30,198 nucleotides of DNA, taken from contig CAMLML010000059.1 of the NCBI GenBank assembly GCA_946481095.1, positions 1 through 30,198 of the forward strand, given 5' to 3'. Below the pieces are notes generated by a model, which was not told where the DNA came from, searched no databases, and was given only the letters and a program-made list of their open reading frames with translations. The stretch comes from an uncultured Cellvibrio sp. (GTDB lineage: Bacteria; Pseudomonadota; Gammaproteobacteria; Pseudomonadales; Cellvibrionaceae). Position numbers and translations under genes: made by a program. Shown here one piece after another: positions 17,396 through 25,156 of the stretch (positions are counted from its first letter, which is position 1; every line of letters begins with the position of its first letter).

Positions 17396-17536
17396 GCCCT
17401 CACCCTGCCCTCTCCCAGAGGGAGAGGGTTCTTGTTCTCCGCATCTGGATCTGTTCCCTCTCCCTCCGGGACGACTGCATGGATGCAGGAGGTAGAACAA
17501 CCATGGAGACGTTATCGAGAGGGTTAGGGTGAGGGC
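17396..17536. repeat. Dispersed inverted-repeat element, largest copy (DUF6165-aat gap)
   Basis: A 141-bp element with inverted ends GCCCTCACCCTGCCCTCTCC (left) and GAGAGGGTTAGGGTGAGGGC (right), matching at about 18 of 20 positions. An internal CCTCTCCC... hairpin follows the left end. The 23-nt core at 17473-17495 contains the palindrome CTGCAT-GG-ATGCAG. It fills nearly the whole 151-bp gap between the DUF6165 stop and the aat start. No open frame encodes a transposase, so it is MITE-like or REP-like. Confidence 0.85.
17397..17401 (-). promoter_or_regulatory. Ribosome-binding site of aat, supplied by the repeat end
   Basis: GAGGG on the minus strand, five bases before the ATG at 17391. It is part of the terminal inverted repeat. 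Confidence 0.6.
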
Positions 17537-17542
17537 AGTTGT

Positions 17543-17938
17543 TTACTGATAATCCTTATAAGACTTCTCTTCAATCAATTCAGAACCAAAGGCCAAATTG
17601 ATATCTTTTTTAACTTTCGCACGCTTGTCGTTAGTAACATAAACTGCGCGTGCAAGTTGAATGAATTTATCGCCAAAATCTTTTACATATTCACAATCGC
17701 GAATATCATCCTCAATGATCCACAATTCCTGATTAATGTCCCGCAAGCTTTTTTTCAAAGGTGATAATTTTGCCTGGCCTTCTGCACCCAACAATTCACT
17801 CACTTTAGCATCCAGAACAGCGAGTTCGTGAGTAACGTTTTTTAATTTGGCCGGATCTGCAATATTCACTGCTTTAATTTCCAGAATGGTAATTTTGTCG
17901 ATTAATTCGCCGAGTGAAATCGGTGCCTGAATGAGCAT
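17543..17938 (-). CDS. DUF6165-family cytoplasmic protein
   Basis: 131 aa, mostly charged alpha-helical sequence. It opens with APISLGELIDKITILEIKAVNI and continues with LAVLDAKVSELLGAEG, ELWIIEDDIRDCEYVKDFGDKFIQLARAVYVTNDKRAKVKKDIN. This matches the DUF6165 family as I recall it; no function is known. There are no membrane segments or signal peptide. It lies 74 bases beyond the stand-alone DUF2892 gene on the same strand, so it could be the last gene of the sulfide/RND operon or have its own promoter in that gap. The aat gene lies beyond a repeat element. Confidence 0.75.
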   Translation of the reverse strand: MLIQAPISLGELIDKITILEIKAVNIADPAKLKNVTHELAVLDAKVSELLGAEGQAKLSPLKKSLRDINQELWIIEDDIRDCEYVKDFGDKFIQLARAVYVTNDKRAKVKKDINLAFGSELIEEKSYKDYQ

Positions 17939-18012
17939 ATTGATGTCTCTTTTAAATGAGTCTATTTTCTTTCGGGCGCAATTCTAACAAAATCCGACAC
18001 AACTGGAGATAC

Positions 18013-18231
18013 TTATTTCACATCACAAGCCATCTCCTTTTCCGATTTCAAATTAAATAACTTGCGCATCACCATAGTCGCAGGACAAAAGCCTGTGAAG
18101 GATTGCTGAAACAAGTTGGCCCCGATAAACACTGTGAACCAGACAAAACCGGGATGCACCCAGTAAGTCAGGGCAACACTCAATAACACCATGATGCCCG
18201 CAAAAGCGGTTAAAGCACGTTCAGTCGACAT
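18013..18231 (-). CDS. Stand-alone DUF2892 (YgaP-tail-like) membrane protein
   Basis: 72 aa with two hydrophobic helices (about residues 10-28 and 30-48). The FTGFCPATMVMRKLF ending is common in DUF2892 proteins. DUF2892 is also the membrane module behind the rhodanese domain of YgaP, and the same module is fused to the rhodanese encoded at 24127-24657. The conserved Cys in FCPA (C49) could interact with sulfane sulfur, but that is inference. AGAGGA lies seven bases before the ATG. It sits 24 bases after the RND permease gene, so it is very likely in the same transcript. Confidence 0.82.
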   Translation of the reverse strand: MSTERALTAFAGIMVLLSVALTYWVHPGFVWFTVFIGANLFQQSFTGFCPATMVMRKLFNLKSEKEMACDVK

Positions 18232-18255
18232 AATTGAATCCTCTTGCTGAAAAAA

Positions 18256-21200
18256 TCATTCGTTGGTTGACTGATAGTGATATGCGTAATAAACCACCGG
18301 AATCACTATCAAGGTTAATAAAGTGGATACCAACAAACCGAAAATTAATGACACAGCCAGCCCACCAAAAATCGGATCATCCAGAATAAAAAATCCACCT
18401 AACATAGCAGCCAATGCGGTGAGACCAATCGGTAATGCACGCACAGCAGCGGCATTAATGGTGGCAACTTCCAGAGCAACACCTTCGCGTAATTGTTGTT
18501 GAATAAAATCCACTAACAAAATGGAATTACGCACAATAATGCCTGCGAGTGCAATCATGCCGATCATACTGGGCGCTGTGAATTGTTGGCCGAGCAACGC
18601 GTGGCCGGGCAAAATACCAATAATCGTTAAAGGAATGGGAGCCATAATAATTAGCGGCACTGAATAACTTTTAAACATGGCGACTACCAATAAATAAATC
18701 AGCACCAATCCCACTGAATACGCAATTCCCATATCGCGAAAGGTGTCGAGTGTCACTTGTAATTCGCCGTCCCATTTCAAACTCCATTGCACCGGTAACT
18801 CAGGCTGCGAATTTAAAAATTGTTGAATATAAGAACCATCCGCCAAAGGTTTTTCAGAAAGTTGTTGATAAATATCTGCCAAACCATAGAGCGGGCTGTC
18901 GGTATCACCAGCAACATCGCCTGTTACATACACCACAGGTAACAAATCTTTGTGATGAATAGTTTGTTGGCGATGTGTTTCTACCCATTTGGCAATTTCA
19001 CTCAAGGCAATTAAATGCCCTTCTGCGTTGCGCAATTTTATGGATAACAACAATTCGGCATTGGCTTTTTCTGTGGCAGGCAATTCCAATCTCACAGGCA
19101 CAGGTACTTTTGTTGATTGCTCATGCAGATAGGCAATATCATCGCCCGACAAGGCTGTTTGAATTGCACTGGCAACACTGCCTTGATCAATCCCCAAACG
19201 CGATGCGCGAGCGCGATCAACCACTAAAATCCAGCGCGCTTGTTCTGCTTCTATCGAATCATCAACATCCACCAAATCGGCTGTGGATTCAAAAACCTGA
19301 CGCAGTTGTTTGGCGACAGCAATTTGCCCTTGATAATCCAATCCATAAATTTCAGCGACCAAAGGTGATAATACTGGCGGGCCTGGTGGCACTTCTGCCA
19401 ATTTCATATTAGCGCCCAGTTGTTTTGCCAGCGGTTGCAATTGCTCGCGCACGGCCAATGCAATCTCATGACTCTTGCGATTACGCAAATGTTTATCAAC
19501 AAGATTGACTTGTATCTCGCCCATATGCGCAGCGCGACGTAAATATTGTTGACGCACCAAACCGTTAAAATTAATTGGCGCAGCTGTGCCGGAATAAATT
19601 TGGTAATGAGTGACTTCCGGAACTTTTTTCAATTCATGCGCGAGTGTCAGCAATATCCGATTGGTATCTTCCAGGGCTGTGCCTTCCGGCATATCAATCA
19701 CTAATTGAAATTCACTTTTATTGTCAAACGGCAGCATTTTTAACACCACTGCTTTCATCACCACCAAACTGATCGACAAAAACATCAGGATAAAAATTCC
19801 TGCCAATAACCACAATCTGGCTTTGCGCCCTGCTTTTTTATTTAAAAAAGGCGACATGAGTTTGGTGAATAAAATTGTGAGTCTTGATCCTTTCTCGATC
19901 TCATCCTTTCCAGCGGGAGAAGAAACAGGATGGTGTTGATATAAACGATTAAACAACCAGGGCGTAAATACAAATGCAACTAAAAGAGAAATCAACATTC
20001 CAGTCGAAGCATTAATTGGAATGGGCAACATATAAGGCCCCATCAAACCGCTGACAAATGCCATGGGCAGCAGCGCAGCAATCACAGTAAAGGTTGCCAG
20101 AATTGTTGGGCCACCCACTTCATCAACGGCCAGAGGAATGGCTTGTTGCAAGGGCAACTTACCTTGCGACATATGGCGATGAATATTTTCGACTACAACA
20201 ATTGCGTCATCGACCAAAATCCCGATTGAAAAAATTAACGCAAATAGCGAAACACGATTTAAGGTAAAGCCCCAAGCCCATGACGCAAACAAGGTAATCG
20301 CCAAAGTCACAATGACTGCGGCACCCACAACAAAAGCTTCGCGTTTTCCCAGAGTCAATAAGACCAATAAAATCACGGACAAAGTTGCAAACAATAATTT
20401 TTTAATCAGGGTTTGCGCTTTATCCTCTGCAGTTTCACCATAATTTCGGGTGACGGTAACATTCACCGCATCCGGAATAGTGACACCTTTCAATTGATCC
20501 AATCGTTCTAACAGATTGTTTGCAACCTCCACTGCATTTTCACCAGGCTTTTTAGCGACTGCCAAACTGATTGCTGGGTATGTATTAGATGATTGGGATT
20601 TTTCAGCAGGACCAAAACCATGCGTAACATATTGGGTTGCGCGATCAGAATTTAATTTCACATCAGCAACATCACGCAAAAATACCGGCGATTGTTGGTA
20701 TACACCTACCACCAAATCAGCAACTTCTTCCGGCTTAATTAAAAAATCACCGGCTTGAATTTGAATATCGCCATTAACCGAAGGAATGTCACCTGCGCTG
20801 GTTGATTGATTCGCCGACATCAACGCACGACGCACATCATCCAACACCAAACCATAAGCAGCCATCCGCTGTGGATCAAACAATACCTGCACTACCTGAT
20901 CAGGTCCGCCGATAATATCGATATCGCGTGTCCCGGGTACGCGTTGTAATTCCGTTTGCAAACTTCGCGCAACGGCCAACAAGTCGCGATTTACAATATC
21001 GGATTTTTCACTCCACAATGTCAGCGAAACAATCGGCACATCATCAATGCCTTTGGGTTTAATTAAAGGTTTTCCGACTCCCAAATTTTGTGGCAGCCAA
21101 TCACCATTTGCGTAAAACGCGTTGTACAAACGTACTATGGCATCAGTGCGAGGTTCACCCACTACAAATCGCACAGTGAGTGTCGCCATGCCGGGTGATG

Positions 21201-21483
21201 ATGTGGAATAAATATGCTCAACACCTTCAATTTCCGAAACGATTTGCTCAGCGGGCGTAGTGACTAATGATTCAACCTCTTGCGGGCTGGCACCGGGAAA
21301 AGGAATAAACACATTGGCGAAAGTGACATTTATTTGCGGCTCTTCTTCACGCGGTGTTATGGCTATCGCAAATAAACCTAATAAAAATCCAACCAAGGCT
21401 AACAGCGGTGTAATTTCCGATGTTAAAAAAGCTTTGGCAATTTTTCCGGAAATACCCAAATATTGAGACTCTGTGTTATCCAT
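18256..21483 (-). CDS. RND-family efflux permease
   Basis: 1075 aa, a proton-driven inner-membrane pump of the AcrB/HAE type. The N-terminus (ITPLLALVGFLLGLFAIAITPREEEPQINVTFANVFIP) gives TM1 and the start of the porter domain. The GILVDDAIVVVENIHRHM motif contains the TM4 proton-relay Asp pair D425/D426. A second six-helix bundle starts near residue 555 and ends at about 1070 (LIPVVYYAYHY). The PREEEPQI opening is typical of a clade that often travels with rhodanese and DUF2892 genes, not the multidrug AcrB clade itself. Its adaptor lies 3 bases upstream. No outer-membrane factor gene is nearby, so it must borrow a TolC. Substrate is unknown; the operon suggests a sulfur- or oxidant-related compound. 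Confidence 0.9.
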   Translation of the reverse strand: MDNTESQYLGISGKIAKAFLTSEITPLLALVGFLLGLFAIAITPREEEPQINVTFANVFIPFPGASPQEVESLVTTPAEQIVSEIEGVEHIYSTSSPGMATLTVRFVVGEPRTDAIVRLYNAFYANGDWLPQNLGVGKPLIKPKGIDDVPIVSLTLWSEKSDIVNRDLLAVARSLQTELQRVPGTRDIDIIGGPDQVVQVLFDPQRMAAYGLVLDDVRRALMSANQSTSAGDIPSVNGDIQIQAGDFLIKPEEVADLVVGVYQQSPVFLRDVADVKLNSDRATQYVTHGFGPAEKSQSSNTYPAISLAVAKKPGENAVEVANNLLERLDQLKGVTIPDAVNVTVTRNYGETAEDKAQTLIKKLLFATLSVILLVLLTLGKREAFVVGAAVIVTLAITLFASWAWGFTLNRVSLFALIFSIGILVDDAIVVVENIHRHMSQGKLPLQQAIPLAVDEVGGPTILATFTVIAALLPMAFVSGLMGPYMLPIPINASTGMLISLLVAFVFTPWLFNRLYQHHPVSSPAGKDEIEKGSRLTILFTKLMSPFLNKKAGRKARLWLLAGIFILMFLSISLVVMKAVVLKMLPFDNKSEFQLVIDMPEGTALEDTNRILLTLAHELKKVPEVTHYQIYSGTAAPINFNGLVRQQYLRRAAHMGEIQVNLVDKHLRNRKSHEIALAVREQLQPLAKQLGANMKLAEVPPGPPVLSPLVAEIYGLDYQGQIAVAKQLRQVFESTADLVDVDDSIEAEQARWILVVDRARASRLGIDQGSVASAIQTALSGDDIAYLHEQSTKVPVPVRLELPATEKANAELLLSIKLRNAEGHLIALSEIAKWVETHRQQTIHHKDLLPVVYVTGDVAGDTDSPLYGLADIYQQLSEKPLADGSYIQQFLNSQPELPVQWSLKWDGELQVTLDTFRDMGIAYSVGLVLIYLLVVAMFKSYSVPLIIMAPIPLTIIGILPGHALLGQQFTAPSMIGMIALAGIIVRNSILLVDFIQQQLREGVALEVATINAAAVRALPIGLTALAAMLGGFFILDDPIFGGLAVSLIFGLLVSTLLTLIVIPVVYYAYHYQSTNE

Positions 21484-21486
21484 AGA

Positions 21487-22503
21487 TTAATCCTTGTTTT
21501 GTAAGGATTGATAGGCTTGCGCAGCCGCTACTGCGTCCAATGCAATAGTTTCACCTTGTTGCAAACCTGATAAGACTGGATAGCCTGACACTTGTTTGCT
21601 GGCAATATTCACTTGCCTGAATTCAATTCGATCTTGCATCACTACATAAACGGCGGTGACATCGGCGCGTTTTAATAAAGCCGATTCCGGAATCACCAGA
21701 GATTGTTCTTCTCCTGTTACGAATGCCACTTTGATATAAGTGCCTGGATAAATTCCGTAATCGGCTGTTGGCAAATCAATCAGAATTTTAAAGGATTGAG
21801 TTTGTGGATCGGCTGCGGGCGGAATTCTGAATTCGCGCGTTTCAATAAATTTTCCATTCGGCAATGCAATTCTGGCTAATTTATATTGGCGAAGTGGTGT
21901 GATGTGCTGTTGCGGTACATCCAGTTGCAAACGCAAATTTTCTAAAGATAAACCTGTCATCAAGGCTTTACCGGGCGCAACCGCTTCGCCTTTGTTCACA
22001 GTACGATTTAATACAATACCGGAATAAGGTGCGCGAATTTCGGTGTAAGCCAATTGTTGTTCTGCTTCTTGTAATCGCGCCTTGGCGGATTGATAGAGGG
22101 CTTCGGTTTTATCTGCATCAGCTTTGGCAATTAATTTTTTACCGAGTAATTCCTGCGCACGCTGATAATTGGCTTGCGCCTCATCAAACTGCGCTTTGGC
22201 GCTATTCATTTGCGCCTGCTGTTCAGTGTTGGTTAAGCGCAAAATCAAATCACCTTTTTTGACAAAGTCACCAACGTCCACGGGGGTTTCAATGATTCGC
22301 CCTGATGTCTGCGCTGACACAGTTGCCTGGTTAACCGCTTGCACCAATGCGTCATAGGAAATTTCACGCGCAATGGTTTCAGGTTGCAACACAATTGTTT
22401 GCAATGCCGGAATATTTTTTTGCGCTGTTTGTTCAGGTTGCGATTCAGAACAGGCAGACAAAACGAATGCCAGTATTACCATTAGCCAGATTTGCGTCTT
22501 CAT
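21487..22503 (-). CDS. RND periplasmic adaptor (membrane fusion protein), lipoprotein
   Basis: 338 aa. It has a lipoprotein signal (MKTQIWLMVILAFVLSAC) with lipobox LSAC, so C18 is probably lipidated. VSAQTSGRIIETPVDVGDFVKKGDLIL is the first half of a lipoyl/barrel-sandwich domain. A coiled-coil hairpin (about residues 90-150, AQMNSAKAQFDEAQANYQRAQELL...) follows, then AYTEIRAPYSGIVLNRTVNKGEAV and the beta-barrel and membrane-proximal domains. It links the downstream RND permease to an outer-membrane channel. The ribosome-binding site AGGAG is clear. It is 21 bases after the persulfide dioxygenase gene and 3 bases before the permease gene. Confidence 0.92.
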   Translation of the reverse strand: MKTQIWLMVILAFVLSACSESQPEQTAQKNIPALQTIVLQPETIAREISYDALVQAVNQATVSAQTSGRIIETPVDVGDFVKKGDLILRLTNTEQQAQMNSAKAQFDEAQANYQRAQELLGKKLIAKADADKTEALYQSAKARLQEAEQQLAYTEIRAPYSGIVLNRTVNKGEAVAPGKALMTGLSLENLRLQLDVPQQHITPLRQYKLARIALPNGKFIETREFRIPPAADPQTQSFKILIDLPTADYGIYPGTYIKVAFVTGEEQSLVIPESALLKRADVTAVYVVMQDRIEFRQVNIASKQVSGYPVLSGLQQGETIALDAVAAAQAYQSLQNKD

Positions 22504-22524
22504 TCTCTGCTCCTGTGGTTTTAT

Positions 22525-23220
22525 TTATAGCTTGCCGCAACTGCGATTGGCTGGCACCGCTATATCCATTAATTTTGGATTAGGTAATTTCAAATTATTC
22601 ATCAGCGCAATATATTCTGCTTCAGAAGCCACTTGTAATCGCGGATTGTGTTTGCGCTCTTCGGCGATGCTGCTGCAAGTCCAACCTTTGTAATCATGGC
22701 CCGGGTAAACCAAAGTACCCTCCGGCAATTGTAATAACCGATGAAATAAACTCTTGTATTGAGCACTGGCACTGCCGTTTTGAAAATCGGTTCTACCTGT
22801 GCCTCGGATCAACAATGTATCGCCCGTAAACACATAATGCTGACCAGAATCTTCCACCCAAAAACTGTAGGAATCATCAGTGTGCCCTGGTGTGTGCATC
22901 ACGTTAATTTGCAATTTACCGAGTTGAATAATATCGCCATCACGCAAATTTTTTGACACACAATCAGAAGCCGCTTCCTGGCCTAACAAACTGGTGCAGC
23001 CCGTTGTGTCGCGCAAGGCACCAGCCGCAGTAATATGGTCGGCATGCGTGTGGGTATCTGCAACATAAATCAATTGCAAATCAAGCTCGCGCAACAATTG
23101 CAAATATTTTTCCAAATCCTGTTTAACGGTATCGATCAAGATTGCTTGCCCTGTTTGTTCGCAAGCGAGCAAATAAGTGTAAGTGCAGGATTCAGCTTCA
23201 AACATTTGACGAAAAATCAT
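22525..23220 (-). CDS. Persulfide dioxygenase-like metallo-beta-lactamase (ETHE1/Blh type)
   Basis: 231 aa. It opens with the FEAESCTYTYLLACEQTGQAILID strand pattern of ETHE1-like enzymes. Metal ligands are H57, H59, D61 and H62 (THTHADH), H113 (TPGHTDDS), D134 (FTGDTLLIRGTGRTDF) and H175 (YPGHDYKG). RGTGRTDFQ and the single-iron ligand set indicate a glutathione-persulfide dioxygenase or Blh-like enzyme, not glyoxalase II. The expected reaction is persulfide plus O2 to sulfite. The cytoplasmic product would feed the TauE/SafE exporter encoded 34 bases upstream. This is the equivalent of blh in BigR operons of Xylella and Agrobacterium. Glutathione dependence is not visible from sequence. Confidence 0.9.
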   Translation of the reverse strand: MIFRQMFEAESCTYTYLLACEQTGQAILIDTVKQDLEKYLQLLRELDLQLIYVADTHTHADHITAAGALRDTTGCTSLLGQEAASDCVSKNLRDGDIIQLGKLQINVMHTPGHTDDSYSFWVEDSGQHYVFTGDTLLIRGTGRTDFQNGSASAQYKSLFHRLLQLPEGTLVYPGHDYKGWTCSSIAEERKHNPRLQVASEAEYIALMNNLKLPNPKLMDIAVPANRSCGKL

Positions 23221-23254
23221 TTTTTACCCCAGCTATATATCGAAAATATAATGA

Positions 23255-24076
23255 CTAATAATCAACAGCCAACATCAAGATTGAAATAATTACCAACCCA
23301 ACGGAAAAGAGTTTCTGTAGCCATGCATTAGCAATTTTTTGACTCAACAGCTGACCCAACAACATGCCGATCAAACCACCCAGGGCCAAATAGCCAAACG
23401 CTACCCAATCAATTCCTTGTACAAAAACCAGATGGCTGATAAATCCACTGCCACTGATTAACGCGATAATTAACAATGACGTGTTCACCGCCTGCGCCAT
23501 AGTCACTGCGCTTAAAGCTAACAAGAGTGGCACAATCAAAAATCCACCACCCACACCGAATAAACCTGATAAAAATCCGGTGAACAGTCCGCCGATTAAC
23601 AATCCACCCACACAACGCGGGCGCAACATAAATTGCCCGGATGGATTTAAATTGCATAACAACGCGGGCGATTCAACGGCAGAAAAATTTCCGGCACGCA
23701 CAATCTGTGTTGATTGAGGATCGCGCGCTGCTTTTAACCAAAGCCTGATTGCAATTAACAAAGCTAGCGTTATAAATCCCGTTGTTAACCACAGCGGATT
23801 CAATTGCAAACTCAACCATTTTCCTAATGGGGCTAACGCAACACCTGACAATGCCAAAATAATTCCCGGCTTCCACAAAACACTGGGCGTTTGTTTTTGC
23901 AGACGATTGCGAATGCTGCCGTAGAGAGTCGTCATTGCAACTGCACCCAACGAAACACCTATCGCGTCTTGAATCGGCATTCCCGCAAGCACTAACAAAG
24001 GCACAGCGAATACTGAACCACCCGCCCCCGTCAGCCCAAGCATCAAACCAATTAAAATCCCGATTGCCAGTAACAT
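23255..24076 (-). CDS. TauE/SafE-family sulfite/thiosulfate exporter
   Basis: 273 aa and very hydrophobic, with about eight membrane segments. There are two related halves: GLMLGLTGAGGSVFAVPLLVLAG at residues about 9-31 and GLFTGFLSGLFGVGGGFLIVPLLLAL at about 158-183. This is the internal repeat of TauE/SafE (DUF81) carriers. It belongs to an operon with a persulfide dioxygenase and rhodanese, so sulfite or another small sulfur anion is the likely substrate. The gap to the preceding rhodanese gene is 50 bases and contains a 13-bp direct repeat. The start is ATG, with GAAG nearby as a modest ribosome-binding site. Confidence 0.9.
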   Translation of the reverse strand: MLLAIGILIGLMLGLTGAGGSVFAVPLLVLAGMPIQDAIGVSLGAVAMTTLYGSIRNRLQKQTPSVLWKPGIILALSGVALAPLGKWLSLQLNPLWLTTGFITLALLIAIRLWLKAARDPQSTQIVRAGNFSAVESPALLCNLNPSGQFMLRPRCVGGLLIGGLFTGFLSGLFGVGGGFLIVPLLLALSAVTMAQAVNTSLLIIALISGSGFISHLVFVQGIDWVAFGYLALGGLIGMLLGQLLSQKIANAWLQKLFSVGLVIISILMLAVDY

Positions 24077-24126
24077 AAATTTTCTTCAAAAAATCTATTT
24101 ATCCCTCTGCTATTTATTCCAGGGGG

Positions 24127-24657
24127 CTATTTATTCCAAGGCGCTTTGGCCAACAACATGCCCATCACACAAATATCGGTGATGCCCGCAAAAATTAATC
24201 CTGCACCCACAAATGCTGACAAACCGTAAAAAGCCGGATTAAACCAGGTGCCGAGTACCACACCGGTCAACACCAGGATGCCAGCCGCAATACGCACTTG
24301 ACGCTCAAGTGGAATCGCTTTTCTACCTTGCGAAGTTGTTTGCAAATTGGATTGTTTTACTGCATTCATACCGCCTTCAATAATCACCAGTTCTGCAGCA
24401 ATTTTTCCTTTTAATTGATCAGCCGCCATTTCTGCGCGACGACCGGCTTGGCACAATAAATAAATTGAATTGACATTTTTGCCACTCTTTTCAATTTCGG
24501 ATTGCAAACGCTCGGGCGTTAATTCGTGCAGCGGAATATGCAAACAATCTGGCAATGCAGATGCCTGAACTTCAGCAAGGGTTCGCACATCGAGAATACA
24601 AATTTCCGATGATTTGTTACTCAATAAATCAACAGGATGAATACGTGAATGACTCAT
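24127..24657 (-). CDS. Rhodanese-DUF2892 fusion, YgaP-like membrane sulfurtransferase
   Basis: 176 aa. A single rhodanese domain (about residues 1-105) has ILDVRTLAEV and the active-site loop LLCQAGRRA (C69). Then come a basic linker (GRKAIPLERQVR) and two DUF2892 transmembrane helices (about 124-142 and 146-165). The architecture is that of E. coli YgaP, a membrane-anchored sulfurtransferase. It carries sulfane sulfur on C69, for example between persulfides and thiol acceptors. The gene starts 3 bases after the ArsR stop, so it is the first enzyme gene of the operon. A paralogous stand-alone DUF2892 protein is encoded near the end of the same run (18013-18231). Confidence 0.92.
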   Translation of the reverse strand: MSHSRIHPVDLLSNKSSEICILDVRTLAEVQASALPDCLHIPLHELTPERLQSEIEKSGKNVNSIYLLCQAGRRAEMAADQLKGKIAAELVIIEGGMNAVKQSNLQTTSQGRKAIPLERQVRIAAGILVLTGVVLGTWFNPAFYGLSAFVGAGLIFAGITDICVMGMLLAKAPWNK

Positions 24658-24660
24658 GGT

Positions 24661-24999
24661 TTACCTCGGACAATAAATGGATTGTAAAACGGCGATAACT
24701 TTTGCAGCCTCAGTGCCTTCGAGTCGGTAATAAACCGTCTGCGCTTCTTTGCGCGTACTCACCAAACCTGCATCGCGCAAACTCGCCAAATGTTGCGACA
24801 AAGCCGATTGACTTAGCGGCACTCGTGCATTGAGCTCGCCGACTGACATTTCTTCTCTTCCCATCAGGGTACAAAGAATCATCAAGCGGTTTTCATTGGC
24901 CAATGCTTTCAACAGATCGGCAGCCGCCTGGGCGTGCTCGCGCATCCCATCCAACCCTTCAGGGTCAGTGGATTGATGAAGATCAACAGGTTGATTCAT
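24661..24999 (-). CDS. ArsR-family persulfide-sensing repressor, BigR/SqrR/YgaV type
   Basis: 112 aa winged-helix regulator. It has LLKALANENRLMILCTLMG, the recognition region SVGELNARVPLSQSALSQHLASLRDAGLVSTRKEAQTVYYRL, and a C-terminal YCPR. The two Cys, C43 in helix 2 and C110 at the C-terminus, are placed as in BigR and SqrR. There they form a disulfide or polysulfide bridge that releases DNA. The metal sites of ArsR/SmtB (CVC or DxHx10HxxE) are absent, which supports sulfur sensing. It heads the sulfide operon, is divergent from sqr, and likely represses both through the operator at 25034-25070. The ribosome-binding site AAGG lies about 9 bases before the ATG. Confidence 0.92.
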   Translation of the reverse strand: MNQPVDLHQSTDPEGLDGMREHAQAAADLLKALANENRLMILCTLMGREEMSVGELNARVPLSQSALSQHLASLRDAGLVSTRKEAQTVYYRLEGTEAAKVIAVLQSIYCPR

Positions 25000-25022
25000 A
25001 GACTTTTACCTTTTGCACTTGC

Positions 25023-25051
25023 TTGATTGCAGTATATTAGATAAATATATA
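25023..25051 (+). promoter_or_regulatory. Candidate sqr promoter
   Basis: TTGATT (25023-25028), a 17-base spacer, then TATATA (25046-25051) on the plus strand. Its -10 lies inside the inverted repeat of the putative repressor operator. Confidence 0.4.
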
Positions 25052-25058
25052 TTAGCAA
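25031..25058 (-). promoter_or_regulatory. Candidate promoter of the ArsR-rhodanese operon
   Basis: On the minus strand, TTGCTA (25053-25058), a 16-base spacer, then TATACT (25031-25036). The -10 matches the sigma-70 consensus at five of six positions. It overlaps the operator and the divergent sqr promoter. Confidence 0.5.
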
Positions 25059-25070
25059 TATCTAAATTAG
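25034..25070. promoter_or_regulatory. Putative BigR-like operator
   Basis: An AT-rich inverted repeat TTAGATA-N15-TATCTAA (25037-25065) lies in the ArsR-sqr divergent gap. ATATTAG also recurs directly at 25034, 25049 and (as AAATTAG) 25064, exactly 15 bases apart. It covers both candidate promoters, as expected for a repressor that controls both directions. Confidence 0.6.
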
Positions 25071-25156
25071 TGATCTATGATAAATAACAAAGGGGACAAA
25101 CCGGTTGCCCTATGCCCCCAGCAAATTGATGAGATAACTCAAGCAGAAGGTGAATC

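Noticed and set aside
17279..17527. 82-codon plus-strand frame across the aat start ([11 protein letters not shown]...)
   Set aside because: It is the translation of the repeat element and the antisense of aat, not a gene.
10901..17536. CRISPR array as an explanation for the repeated GC-rich segments
   Set aside because: Copies are kilobases apart, differ in length and lie between or inside genes; there is no regular spacer arrangement and no cas gene.
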